From the NCBI GenBank assembly GCA_036925085.1, contig JAUPFP010000019.1, positions 3,920,001-3,984,000 on the forward strand: DNA of 64,000 nt, read 5' to 3'. A program made the translations under genes and the position numbers. Positions 1 through 9,921 of this stretch are shown in pieces. The DNA comes from Brachycybe producta. Lineage: Eukaryota > Arthropoda > Diplopoda > Playtdesmida > Andrognathidae. The number at the start of each line of letters is the position of its first letter. Position 1 is the stretch's first letter. Under the pieces are notes generated by a model. It did no database searches and had not been told where the DNA came from. It saw only the letters and a program-made list of their open reading frames with translations.

Positions 1-808
1 AAGGGCTAGAATACTGTGAATTATTTTTAATTTAGTGTAATATATTTTAAATACAGTGGAAATCAAAATAAAAAATTATGACCTGACACATCATACCTGG
101 ACACTCTTTTCATCAACCAAATGGTCAATGTTTGGAGAAATCTTTAAGCAGTCGCTACTTTTAACAATGAAACTAAATGAGAATCTGTGTGCCTATTCCT
201 CGCCAGGGTTTTCACAAGGTTCATCCTGGTGTGGTATGTTCTGAATATCTGAAATCTCACTTGGTTGATCGGGCGACTGTGGCCAGCAGGCCCCGTTTGA
301 GACCACTGTTATAGAAACACCCTGCAGTACATTTAGCATGAGTACATTACATTTGGGAAGCATCTGTCCAGGCGTGGGTACGAGGTACTCCAAAATAATT
401 TTTCGAAGAGGCCCTGGAGAAGCTGCCACACCGATGACACAAGTGTGTAAATTTGAATGGAGAATATATCGAAAAGTGGACATATCTGTTGAGGTGTGGC
501 TTGCCTGTTTATGTCAGAAAAAAATAGTGTAAATCAATATTGTACATCTCTTAAAATGTTAATTTTAAAATTTAAAAAAAGTATTTAAAATATATGAAAA
601 TATTTTTGGTGATTGAGCTACCGTTCCAGTTTCTGAAACAGTTTCAAGTTTCTCTTCAAGTTTTTTAAAATCAGAATAACCTCAGTTCCAGAGTTTATAC
701 GAGCTAACGTAGCATAGGTTAAGGTTTATAAAAACATCTCCCAAATTATTTTTTAGTTATGGTCTTGCCACACACGTTGTCTGACCTGTTTTTTAAATTT
801 TTTTACAG
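1..808. other. AT-rich sequence upstream of the first visible rogdi exon; no gene recognised
   Basis: Probably intronic, because the exon at 809 begins at a good splice acceptor and its protein match starts in mid-protein. A 96-codon open frame on the minus strand (483-193) is GC-richer than its surroundings and looks like decayed repeat, but I could not match it to a family. Nothing else is supported here. Confidence 0.4.
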
Positions 809-907
809 CTACTTGCTAAGATTATGGAGTATCTTAAAAAAGGATTAAGCAGTTTGGTTGTTCCAAAGAAGAGAACTATAGAAGATCTTCAAAGTAGCAG
901 AAATGTG
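809..907 (+). CDS. rogdi: rogdi homologue, internal exon
   Basis: Internal exon of 33 codons. It follows a T-rich tract ending in ttttacag and is followed by GTATGT, a strong donor. The product reads LLAKIMEYLKKGLSSLVVPK, then a basic stretch, then IEDLQSSRNV. This aligns in order with the middle of vertebrate Rogdi (the segment around KLMDAVMLQL and LPEIAASGLT) immediately before the conserved block that the next exon encodes. Rogdi is a small, conserved, mainly helical and beta-rich leucine-zipper-type protein. It is linked to V-ATPase/Rav2-type complexes and to Kohlschutter-Tonz syndrome in humans. The exon begins and ends in phase 0, matching the next exon. The match is weak on its own; the order and phase relative to the next two exons make it convincing. 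Earlier exons must lie upstream of the window. Confidence 0.65.
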
Positions 908-1499
908 GTATGTAACTGCCGCAAATTGTCTGCAAATGGGTCTCTTCAGCAGTTTGGAGAGATGCCACTGAGTATAAAGTGCTTGCATGTCACCGTGGAT
1001 GACTGTCTTTCATAATGCCATTTGATGGTTATTCTTTTTTTTTTTTCTTGTTATATCCATTTCATTCTTATGGTTGTATTAGTACAACATATTCTGTGTT
1101 CTATGGAAGACTATTCGGCATTATTGTAATAAGTTGATTTCACGACCCGACTTAGGCCAAACAATACACTGACAAGAAAAATGCAAATGCTTGGTGGAAC
1201 CCCTCTAGCACTCTGAAGGTCACGAAGCATAAATTTCGTGACCTGACCGGTGTAGTAGAAATTTTTACCAGAGGAACCATGGAGAATGATCCACTGGAAC
1301 CGCTGGCCATCCGTGTAAGGAGGCCATAAAAGATGAAGTGGACTCTGAATGCTCTCACCTTGGCATATTTGCTGAGTGGAGCAAGAAGGAAATTGAAGAG
1401 GCCGGTCTGTTGATGCTTTCTGAAAAGATGGCACTATCACACCCCCTAAAGTTCTTCCTGCCTTCTGCTTATCTTCTGTGCAAGAAAGTGCATAGAATT

Positions 1500-2170
1500 A
1501 GGTGATGTCTAGCCCTATAGGAGGGCACACGTCTAGACATACTTGGGAAGACCTTCCCCGGAGGGTCAACTCAGAATCTGTTCCAGTCCAAACCTCTGGG
1601 TATGCAGAACCTAAAAGGTGGGCTGAGCCGGATCAGGAACAGCAGATTGCCTGTTTAGTCAGCACGGCTGTCTGGCAGACTCTGCTGATCGATTTTTAAG
1701 GAGGCATAGAGTTTTAGAATCCCATATGCACTTTTCAGTTGTATGATGGCCAGGAAGACATAGTTTTTTTTAAAGGAAATTCGAGGCAAAGGGCATTGCT
1801 TTTAGATGGACCGAACCAGGCATAGGCAGCTTTTCACTAGCTTGCTGGATTGCTTGATGAACAGTTTTAGCTCTGATTACCAGGCTTGGTTGTTCTTCTC
1901 AAAGCTAGCTGAGCTTTGGCAAGGTACAACCGAGTTGGTTCAGGTATTCTATTGGTGGGACATGGACTTCGTGGTTCAGTAGTATGCTGATACCAGAGTT
2001 CAGCAAAAGTATGTGTGCATGAAGGGTTTAGACATTGGACGATAACTGATGCCTGTTGCATCATGGAAGTGGATTTGGTAATGGCGTAATTTGTTCCATT
2101 GGCATACAGAAAGAAAAAGATGGCAGTCACTACCTCTGGGAAGAACAAAGTTTTGTAGCCGGTCAATAAT
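1500..2170 (+). pseudogene. decayed gypsy gag remnant
   Basis: Degenerate coding sequence in shifting plus-strand frames. Around 1590-1640 it shares a phrase (YAEPKRWAEPDQ) with the gag-like piece at 28590. Around 1840-2060 it reads like a retrotransposon capsid segment (a LAELWQGTTELVQVFYW-type stretch followed by a broken tail). Stops and frameshifts are frequent, so no product is expected. The stretch 1020-1500 just before it is probably part of the same relic, but I cannot place its edge. Confidence 0.35.
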
Positions 2171-2199
2171 CAACAAGGAAAGCAGAAAAAGAAAACATG

Positions 2200-2594
2200 T
2201 TGATGTAGAGTAAGTACTCTCGGTTTATTTTAATTTTACATGGTACTATATTGTAAATGCATGTCAAACCGTCATTGATGCGTGGGTGGGCACCATCTTG
2301 TGTTCACCCATTGGTGTCCAAATTTGTTTTTTGCAGTTTTCACTGCAGAAATCAAGTTTCGGATGTTGATGTCCAGGGCTTTTGGTCTCCGAGTCAGAAC
2401 TTGGTCTTGTTACTCTTTCTCTGATGGTGTCTTATGACCGAACACCAACATAAACACATGGACTTACCCCAATGTTGCTTGTGTTTTTAATGCAGGAACC
2501 AAAACTCCAACTGAACTCTGTTTAACTCGTGCTTTTGTTGTTTTTCAGCTCTTTCATTCAAACACCATCCACAATATTGGAATTTTTGTCATTG
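2200..2594. other. no feature recognised
   Basis: AT-rich sequence between the gag relic and the LTR that starts at 2595. I see no coding frame or repeat that I can name. Confidence 0.3.
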
Positions 2595-3426
2595 TGTGAC
2601 GACCCAGTTTTGCTCCTTTGTGGAGCAACAACTAAATTCTCATTGTCGTCTGCTAGGCACCTCAAATTGGTTGCCAGGCAGATGACAAAATGGCCAGCAA
2701 GGGTCACTGTCCTCCCCCAGGTGGAGCAGCCTGGGGGTGATATATATGGCGGCGGCCATTATATCTGGACAGTGAAGTGATACCCTTTATGCTGTGTGCA
2801 TGTGTGTTGGTTGCTCCTTCAATCTTCAGGTGGCAAAGATGGCCGCCATTCATCACTTGCTCTGGTTGTGTGTGGAGGTGTTTGACCTCTCCTCCTGGCT
2901 GGATTAGCCAGGGGATTGTCATCTATTGTTCTGCTCTCTGCTGGTTAATTAACCAGCAGATATTGCAGCTAATCTCCGTGAATGTTTTTACTTATTTATT
3001 CTTGTTGAATAAATCCATTATATTTATTTTCACTCTACACTGGTGTCCGTGTCTTTATTATTATTTATTAATAATACATTGTGGGGAAGTTACCGCGTGG
3101 AGGGTGGGGGTTTCCGGTGGGTTTTCACCGTCTCCAACACCGTCCTGTTCCGTCATGTTTTCCGGCATGTCGGCCGGTGCTTCGCGCACGGTTTATCCAC
3201 GGTAAGATCCATCGGGGATTTATCGTGGATTCCTCGTCTTGTTCGGCCTTTTTTCGTCTGTCGACGTGCGGCGAGGGAGTCAACCTCCGACCGGCGCTAC
3301 CCGTGGACACGGACGGGTACAAGAGGAGGGCTGGCCAGTGCTTGGATCCCGTCCCAAGGAGGTTCAGCGGCGGTAAGTTAAGCAAAATTTACCGTGGGCA
3401 TTGTAACGGCCAGTCGGGTTGGTACA
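2595..3426 (+). repeat. gypsy LTR (5' LTR of an internally deleted copy)
   Basis: An 832-bp LTR starting TGTGACGACCCAG and ending GTCGGGTTGGTACA, with a primer-binding site two bases after its end. It carries AATAAA near 3007, followed by the R/U5-like text with a GGGGAAGTTACCGCG motif that recurs in the other LTRs. It is clearly related to the solo LTR at 52228-53095 (minus) and to 47129-48230. The ends are imperfect inverted copies of each other (TGTnACGACCC and GGGTnGTTACA). Confidence 0.8.
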
Positions 3427-3428
3427 AT

Positions 3429-3446
3429 TGGTGGAGGCGCCGGGTA
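3429..3446 (+). other. primer-binding site of the gypsy family
   Basis: TGGTGGAGGCGCCGGGTA starts two bases after the LTR and begins with TGG, the complement of a tRNA CCA end. The same sequence follows the LTRs at 17778 (minus strand), 5457 (decayed) and 61082. In the minus-strand copy the match continues as CTCGTACCC, which fits a T-arm, so the primer pairing may reach past the acceptor stem. I cannot name the tRNA. Confidence 0.7.
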
Positions 3447-4245
3447 GCGCTACCACCAGCCTCTCTTGTGCGGTCGGTAAGACCGGAGTCGTGTGTGTGC
3501 CGGTAGGGCGTGGACATTTGTCCACGGAACTATGGCCGAACGCGGCTTAGGGCGTAGTAGTCCGGTGAAGGACCGTGGGACACGGACGGTTGTCCGTGAT
3601 ACCGCGGTGGTCACCGGGGAAAGCCCTAGGTTATCCGTAAGTAGGACGGTGGGCACGGTGGTTGACCATGCAGGACCCTCCGAACGCGGGAAAACGGTCA
3701 TTTTCACCGTCAGTATACCGGTTGCACGGTGATTTACCATGCAGGATTGGTAGAACCCGGTAAAAAGAGGAACTTTACTGTAGCTTGTCCGGTGGACAGG
3801 TAGTACACCGTAGGGCACGGACTTTTGTCCGTGGAACTACGGCGGAAACCCGTCTACGGTCAGGTTTACCGGTGATATACCGTGGGACACGGACATTTGT
3901 CCGTGACACCGTGGTAAAACCAGGTTACGGTCAAGTTTTACCGTAAGTAGACGGTGGATTACGGACTTTTGTCCGTGAATCACCATTCGAACACGGTAGA
4001 AAGGTAGTATCACCGTTGGGGGACGGTAGATTACGGACCATTGTCCGTGTATCTCCGTTCTAGGACGGTGGAAGGGCTTTTTACCGCGAATAGACGGTGA
4101 ATAACGGACGTTTGTCCGTATATCACCGGTCGAAAACGGTGAAAAGGAACTCCACCATAAATCTGACCGTGGGACACGGACTTTTGTCCGTGGAACTGCG
4201 GTAGTTTACGGTTTTACCGTTAATTGTCGGTGTTTTGCGGACTTT
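3447..4245 (+). repeat. gypsy leader: tandem hairpin array, ~72-bp period
   Basis: This is the untranslated region between the primer site and coding sequence. Clear short hairpins with a four-base loop and GGAC/GTCC core sit at 3509-3526, 3581-3598, 3816-3833, 3888-3905, 3961-3976, 4033-4048, 4104-4119 and 4175-4192. The last six are 71-73 bp apart. Degenerate units lie near 3653, 3725 and 4236. Each core is flanked by an outer stem whose sequence changes between units while pairing is kept (see findings). A leader role in packaging, dimerisation or translation would be inference. Open frames here are by-products of the repeat. Confidence 0.8.
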
Positions 4246-4560
4246 TGTACGTCGAGGCAGACGTGGGTGAGGTCCTTTACCGGATCCGGTCTGAGGTGGA
4301 TTGGGTGACGGAGCAGGCCAACGACAGTTGGTGCTCCAAGGTGAAGCATGAGCTCTCCACCGACCCCGACTCGAACTTAAGGTTCAAGTTCGTGATGGCA
4401 GAGAAGTTGTTGTATGCCATCAAATCCATTCAGGATCGTACAAGAACTGTGTTGGTTGTGCCGAGGTCGTGTCAAGCCTTCTGCTTGCGGAAGTTGCACG
4501 ATAGCTCCGAAGCTGGTCACTTCGGAGTGTACAAGACCTACCAACGGTTACGTACTCGGG
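4246..4560 (+). pseudogene. gypsy integrase zinc-binding fragment
   Basis: About 100 codons are open. The reading VEADVGEVLYRIRSEVDWV continues to AFCLRKLHDSSEAGHFG, the His-x-His part of the integrase N-terminal zinc-binding domain. It is a close homologue of the minus-strand copy at 12663-12306. Gag, protease and RT are missing between the leader and this point, so the element is an internal deletion product. The reading is lost in a G-run at 4558. Confidence 0.75.
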
Positions 4561-4598
4561 GGGGGGGGGGCGCAGCAGGTTTGAGGGCGCAAAAAACA

Positions 4599-4642
4599 AA
4601 ATGAAAGTCGATTTATTTTCGAAAATAAATCGACTTTCATTT
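4599..4642. repeat. 44-bp perfect palindrome
   Basis: The two halves are exact reverse complements around TTTTC/GAAAA at 4620/4621. The arm sequence AAAATGAAAGTCGAT reappears in the longer inverted repeat at 4776-4894, so this may be a shortened relative of the neighbouring foldback element. Confidence 0.85.
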
Positions 4643-4700
4643 ATTATTTACTTTTAAAAACTACATAGTTGCACTAGTAAACATTCATGGGAGGGGTGGG

Positions 4701-5387
4701 CAGTGGCGTAGCTAGGGACCCACCAGACCCGCAACTGCGGGGGGAAGTTTGGGAAAGGAAGTTTGGGGGTGCAAAAAACAAAATGAAAGTCGATGTATTT
4801 TCAAAAATAATTGAATAAATTAAGCAAGTGATTCCGAATCACTCGCTTAATTTATTCAGTTATTTTCAAATATAAATCGACTTTCATTTTGTTTATTGTG
4901 CTTAGAAATTTTTATATGGGGGTACTATTTTGATGAACAGTGGGAAGGTCTGAACAACGGTACGAACAGTCGGAAAAATAGTAGGAGCAGTTCGAACATT
5001 TGGTTTAGTAAAATTAAGTTGTTGCAGGGGGTCTGGGGGCGCAGACCCCGACTTTTTTTTTTAAGAATTATTAAATCAAACTAGTCCATTGTTCTGACTG
5101 TTCTGTAATTTGTTCAATGGGAGGAACGGTCGGAAAAATGGACAAATTTGATTTAATAACGCTAAAAAAATGGGGGGCTGCGTCCCCCAGGCCCCCTGCA
5201 ACAAGCTTCATTTTACTAAACCTAACCTTCCGACTGTTCTTACTGATCCACCGTTCATCAAGATAGCACCTCCCCCAGTATGAGGCTAAGTGGAGGGGGA
5301 CTTAAAGGGAGCGCAATGTTTTAAGCAGCCCGGGGGGGTGCAAAGTTTTACGTGGCGGGGGCGCAACCAAGCCAAGCTACGCCACTG
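4701..5387. mobile_element. non-autonomous foldback DNA transposon
   Basis: Terminal inverted repeats CAGTGGCGTAGCT(A/T)GG lie at 4701 and, inverted, end at 5387. The terminus resembles hAT-type ends. The interior is largely self-complementary: about 4890-5080 folds back on about 5100-5290, including matching GGGGGCGCAGACCCC-type blocks and the shared AACAGTCGGAAAA text. A second inverted repeat (4776-4894, ~58-bp arms) is nested inside. There is no coding capacity. I could not find a target-site duplication, so the exact ends are uncertain. Confidence 0.65.
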
Positions 5388-7430
5388 CCCCCAAAGCTGG
5401 AGTCAAGTCTTGGGGAAAGTCTTACTATGGTATTGGGCAGTCAGTTGGGTCATTACAATTGGTGGAAGCACCAGGTACTCTTACCCAGCCTCTTGCATGG
5501 TAGAGAATTGTGTGCCACACCATTGGTATGGTCAGACAATGACACAACCACTAGTATGCTGCAGGGCATAGAATTTAGTCTGTAGAACTGTAGCAAAACA
5601 ACTGGTTATACCATCAATATACCATGAGGCACGGACCATTGTCTATGGGACAGTGGTGATTTATAGTTCCTTCCATTTGGGATGGTCCTATGCAGACTTT
5701 TGTCAGTGTTTGCCATTTTCTACAGCAGAATTTGGTTTACTTGGCAAAAGGCAGTGCCTAACTTTATGCATGGTGAATCCCAGCTATTGCCATGTTTCTT
5801 TCAATATTGTCTTGTGGGACTGGTTGGGAATTATAGTGGGAGTTATGCCAATGGTATCCCGACCGTTTGGGATGGTAAAAAGGAGAGTCACAGCCAGTTG
5901 AGGTTGATATTTCCGGAGGCACTACTGAGGAAGATGGAGCCATGAGAAGAATCCTGCAATTGCAAACTTTTGTTGGGAACTTCATCGTGGTGCATCGACA
6001 CCTTGGTGGCAGAGTTGCTGGTTGTGCACTGTCAGTAGGCAGGGGTCCTTATACCCATTCGGTATAAGGTGGAAAGAGTTTAAGGTAGTAAGGTGGCTGT
6101 GCAGATTCCTGTGGGGAGAAGAGGAGCCCGGTCAAGGACCAGAGTCCTTGCTTCTACCATCACCCGCCCTGAGGGACGGGGTGGAAGACTTGTTAGGAAG
6201 CTGTTGGTTATGCCCCAGGAATCTGTCTAGATGAATAGTCGTTTTTTGCATTGTTGGAGCAGCAGTTCATTGAGGTGACCTATGGGATAAATGTCCTCCA
6301 GATGGAGCGGTGCCTCGTTGGGTTCATACTATATCCTTACTTCTCACCATTGCCTGTGTGCAGTGATGGTGCATGGAGAGGCTGCACCAGCTGTGGGTGG
6401 TGGGGTGCCTCCAGAGTGGGGAGCTCGAGCCAATCCTTTGGGATTTGCTGCTGAATTTATCCACCCATCGAGCAACCAATGGTCAGGTTGGCAGAACTTT
6501 TGGACTTGAGTCAGAAGCCAAGACTTTAAGGGACAGGAGTTGGATGCCTTTCAGGGTGGGTACCACTGCATGGGCACCCACTCCCACAATTGTGATGGAC
6601 ATAAAGGTGTTGTGGTTATACAACTCCATCCACTGATTTTTGTTATGATGAACGAGAGGATATATTGTCCTTCTTTTATTAGTTCGAAGCCAAAGCTCGT
6701 GCTCAGCATTGGACGGATGATTCCAGGTGCAATTACTTTACATTTCTGCTAGATGGTCCGGCTGAGAAGTACTATGCCCAGGTGGTGAAGGCTCGGCAGG
6801 AGCTGAAGGAAGCAATGCTTCATTGCTTCACCTCCGATGATCAGGCTCAGGGGATGGGGATGGTGCGATGTCCTAATGAGTTTGTGCAGGTGTTCTACTG
6901 GCCCTATTTGGAGCTAGTGGAACATGTTTTTTACCAATGAATGGGAAGGGTGTTGCCTGACCTGGTTTATTACACAACTTAATCTGGAAATCCGTCAGAA
7001 TGTGGGGTTCCAAGGCCAAAAATGTGCCGACAAAGCACTCCTGCTGCAGGTGGACATGTTTATGGGAGGGTGCATTGCCAGGCCTTACTCATGAGGTATC
7101 CAAGGTGGTTTCAACCAAAGACTCGAGTACTGTGGTGCCATCCAGAGGTGCCACGTGTTCTTCCAAACTGCCAGGTGCAAAGGCAGCTACACCGTCCAAA
7201 GTGGATGGTATGCCTGCTAAGACTGAGGAACAAGTAGCAAAATACAGGTGGTGGTCACATGCAAGCAGTGCATCAGGGGTCTGGCCAGGTGACAAGGTGA
7301 AAAAGGCCAAAAGCAACTCTTTCTATGCCTATTGTGAGACCAATTTCAATTCAATCAAGTACACCTGCAATCAGCTCAATAGCCATGTGGCAGGGGAAAC
7401 AATTTCCAATCATAAGTGGTTATCACCGAG
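5388..7430 (+). pseudogene. decayed gypsy copy: LTR end, primer site, leader, gag
   Basis: An LTR 3' end stops at 5457, followed by a decayed primer site (TGGTGGAAGCACCAGGTA, 5460-5477) and an eroded hairpin leader (one unit near 5631). Gag-like reading follows: around 6680-6790 the text EAKARAQHWTDDSRCNYFTF is nearly identical in meaning to the capsid part of the minus-strand copy. It continues with broken frames to about 7300. It is an older copy than the others: stops and frameshifts are common and CpG is depleted. Confidence 0.65.
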
Positions 7431-7434
7431 ATGA

Positions 7435-8990
7435 TGCATGGATATCATTGTCGAATTAAACTCGTCCTAAAACAGAACTATGTGCTGGAAGAGCATTCCA
7501 TAGTCTAAATACATTTGGAAAAAAAGACCACAAATATGCATTAGTTCTAGCTCCTATTTCTCTAATAGTCTTTTGATGGACATTTTTATATATATGTGGG
7601 TTTCTAGTAAGAATACCACTTAACAATGATCTGTTGTCTGGAACTAGGAAGCATTCAAGAAGAGCAAGGTTTTGTTCAGCTCTACGGTTTGGTAGTGATT
7701 CCCACTGAAGTTCATCGAGCATGAGGGTCACTGTCAGAGTACATGTATTTACCATTAATGAATCTTGCAGCCCTATGCTGTACCTTTTCTATTTTATGTG
7801 ACAGGTTTGCTCGGTAAGAATTTCAAATTGGTGAGCAATATTCTAATAGAGGTCCGACACGAGTAAAATAACAGACTTCTTTTACATTTGCTGTACAATT
7901 TTTCAAAGTCCTCTGTACCGCAAAATTTGCTTTGCTTTGCTTACTGCTTTTGTTATATGTTCCTTCCAAAAGAAGTCTTTGGATAAGGTTAAACCAAAAT
8001 ATTTAAAGGTATCCACATGATCCAACAGATTATCTACTAAAACAATTTGCCTTATTTGGATTATGCTTACGAGAGACGTAAATAACTTTGCATTTACTGT
8101 AGTTCAGCTGTAGATGTCACTGAGAGCACCACTCTTGTTATTAGATTAAGATCTTTTTGGAAAATGTCAACATCTTTATTACTTTTAATTTTTCTATACA
8201 TAACGGCATTATCAGCAAACAGATGGATTGAGCTGCTAATATCTTTAAGTAGGTTGTTTATAAGCAGTAAAAAAGGGGACCAAGAATACAACCTTGAGGA
8301 ACATCTGATGTTACATTGATCCAGTCTGAGGTAATACCATCAATTTGGACATGCTGCTGTCTACTGAAGAGAAAAAATGATACCCTTGTGATTATTTTAT
8401 TGTTGATATTATAAGATTTCAACCTGCTTATCAGCAACGAGTGTTTTAAGTATCAAAAGCCTTTGGGAAGTCTAAAAATATTAAATCAAATTCAGTTTAA
8501 ATATTCAGCTCTGTAATTAACTGGCAGAACTTTTTCACCAGATTTATAAATGGGACAAATGTTTGCCTGCTTCCATGCTTGTGGCAATAGTCCACTAGTT
8601 AGGGATGTTTAGAAAAGGGTACTTAGGAATTTACTGACTTCTGTGGCCATTTCTTTTAATAGTCTAGGTGGAATTTCATTGGACCTAATCACTTGCTGAC
8701 ATCCAGGTTGCAAAACAGCTTTTGCACCTCACTAGGATGTATTACTATATCTAGCATACTTGCACATAAAAAGTCTACGTGATGTTTATTGTTGCCATTA
8801 TCCTTGTCAAAAACACTGGGGATATTTATTAAGAGCGTTTGAAATGACTAATTTGCCCGTGGTGCATTCACCATTGCATATTTTTAAAGAAAATACGGTC
8901 TTTGTATTTTTGTTAAGACTTAACATACTTCCAAAACCCAAAACATTATTTGTGTTCTTTCTTAATGACACCTCTGCATCTGAATACAGG
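7435..8990 (-). pseudogene. 5'-truncated LINE (CR1/Jockey group), RT and C-terminus
   Basis: Read on the minus strand, a decayed reverse transcriptase runs from about 8990. It contains a FADN version of the catalytic FADD box (around 8216) and the usual C-terminal end with a SFFPNVFRLWNALP motif (about 7520). Stops and frameshifts break it throughout. Its AT-rich sequence contrasts sharply with the GC-rich gypsy third open region that it abuts at about 8990. It differs from the long LINE family at 21745-25931. Confidence 0.65.
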
Positions 8991-8995
8991 GGCAT

Positions 8996-9898
8996 CGCAC
9001 CAATACACCGTTCCTTAGGCACAAGCCTAGGAGAGGTTGATGTTTTTGGTCCTAGGGTATCGAATACCCCGCTGCTGCGGCCCCGAAAGAAGGGTGTACC
9101 CCCACTGGGGGTCACGGGATCACAGTTTGGCAGAACATTAACTCCACCCATCATAGTTCCTTCGCCCATCGGTAAGGGCGTATTCACCTGATGGAGGGTT
9201 TCAACCGATCGAACTCGCAAGCTCGATACCGCATCCACCTTCGGGGAGGATGGAGGCATGCGGACCACAACATCACGCATAATCCTACCATCCTTCCGCG
9301 ACGCCTCTATAGGACGGGTATGGATCGGCTGATTTCCGGCCGGCATGCTCGACTTAGGGTGCTGGGACACCTCCTTCTCCGCCACAATGCTTCCACTTTG
9401 AGCTTCCTGGCTCTTACTCATGGAAGGTGTCGGACACCCCTTCCTTTCACCTTTGGACTTTTCAGACAGAGAGGGAGGTTTACCGTGCGTTGAGCCAGAC
9501 TTAACCGCACCCAATGACTTACCGGGCCGGTCAGGCTTAGGCAGCTGGTTAGCCCCCTTCGCCCTCTCGGACTTCTTCTCCGAAGGTTTTCCGTCCAGAG
9601 CCGTACTTTGCTTTGGTGAAGCACCCTTAGCTGAACTGGTGGCCGAGAACCGTAGTCCACAGACAAACCATTCTCGCCCGTCCCAAAGGAGAACCGTCCC
9701 TTTCAGTGTAAGTGTCAGCTGACTCTTACCACCAGCAGTTTTGTCTACCACACCATGGGCTGGTGCCTTGGCAGACTGCATTGCCACCCACTTGGCAACT
9801 GGCTGCTGGCCAGCAGAACTAGCTGCTGCAGCCTGGACGATTCGAACTCGATCCTCCTGGCTCTTCGGTTCGCAAGGTGGGAAGGCCTGTCCCTGCAC
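8996..9898 (-). CDS. gypsy third open region, second part; function unknown
   Basis: About 300 codons of GC-rich open sequence, downstream of and in a different frame from the 378-codon ORF above it. It is rich in Lys, Ser, Pro and Gly (SEKKSERAKGANQLPK and similar) and looks disordered and basic. I see no membrane segment or known fold. The frame stays open to 8807, but from about 8995 the base composition changes and the sequence belongs to the abutting LINE, so the true end is lost. It could be one protein with the upstream ORF, separated by a single frameshift near 9900. I do not recognise a family. Confidence 0.45.
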
Positions 9899-9921
9899 GG
9901 AGGGCCGGGCCTTCTTCCCTT

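Noticed and set aside
193..483. A minus-strand 96-codon frame as an exon
   Set aside because: No acceptor/donor pair bounding it and no recognisable protein.
3043..3818. Overlapping open frames of 80-140 codons on both strands
   Set aside because: They lie in the LTR and hairpin leader, overlap on both strands and have no family match; GC-rich sequence with few stops explains them.
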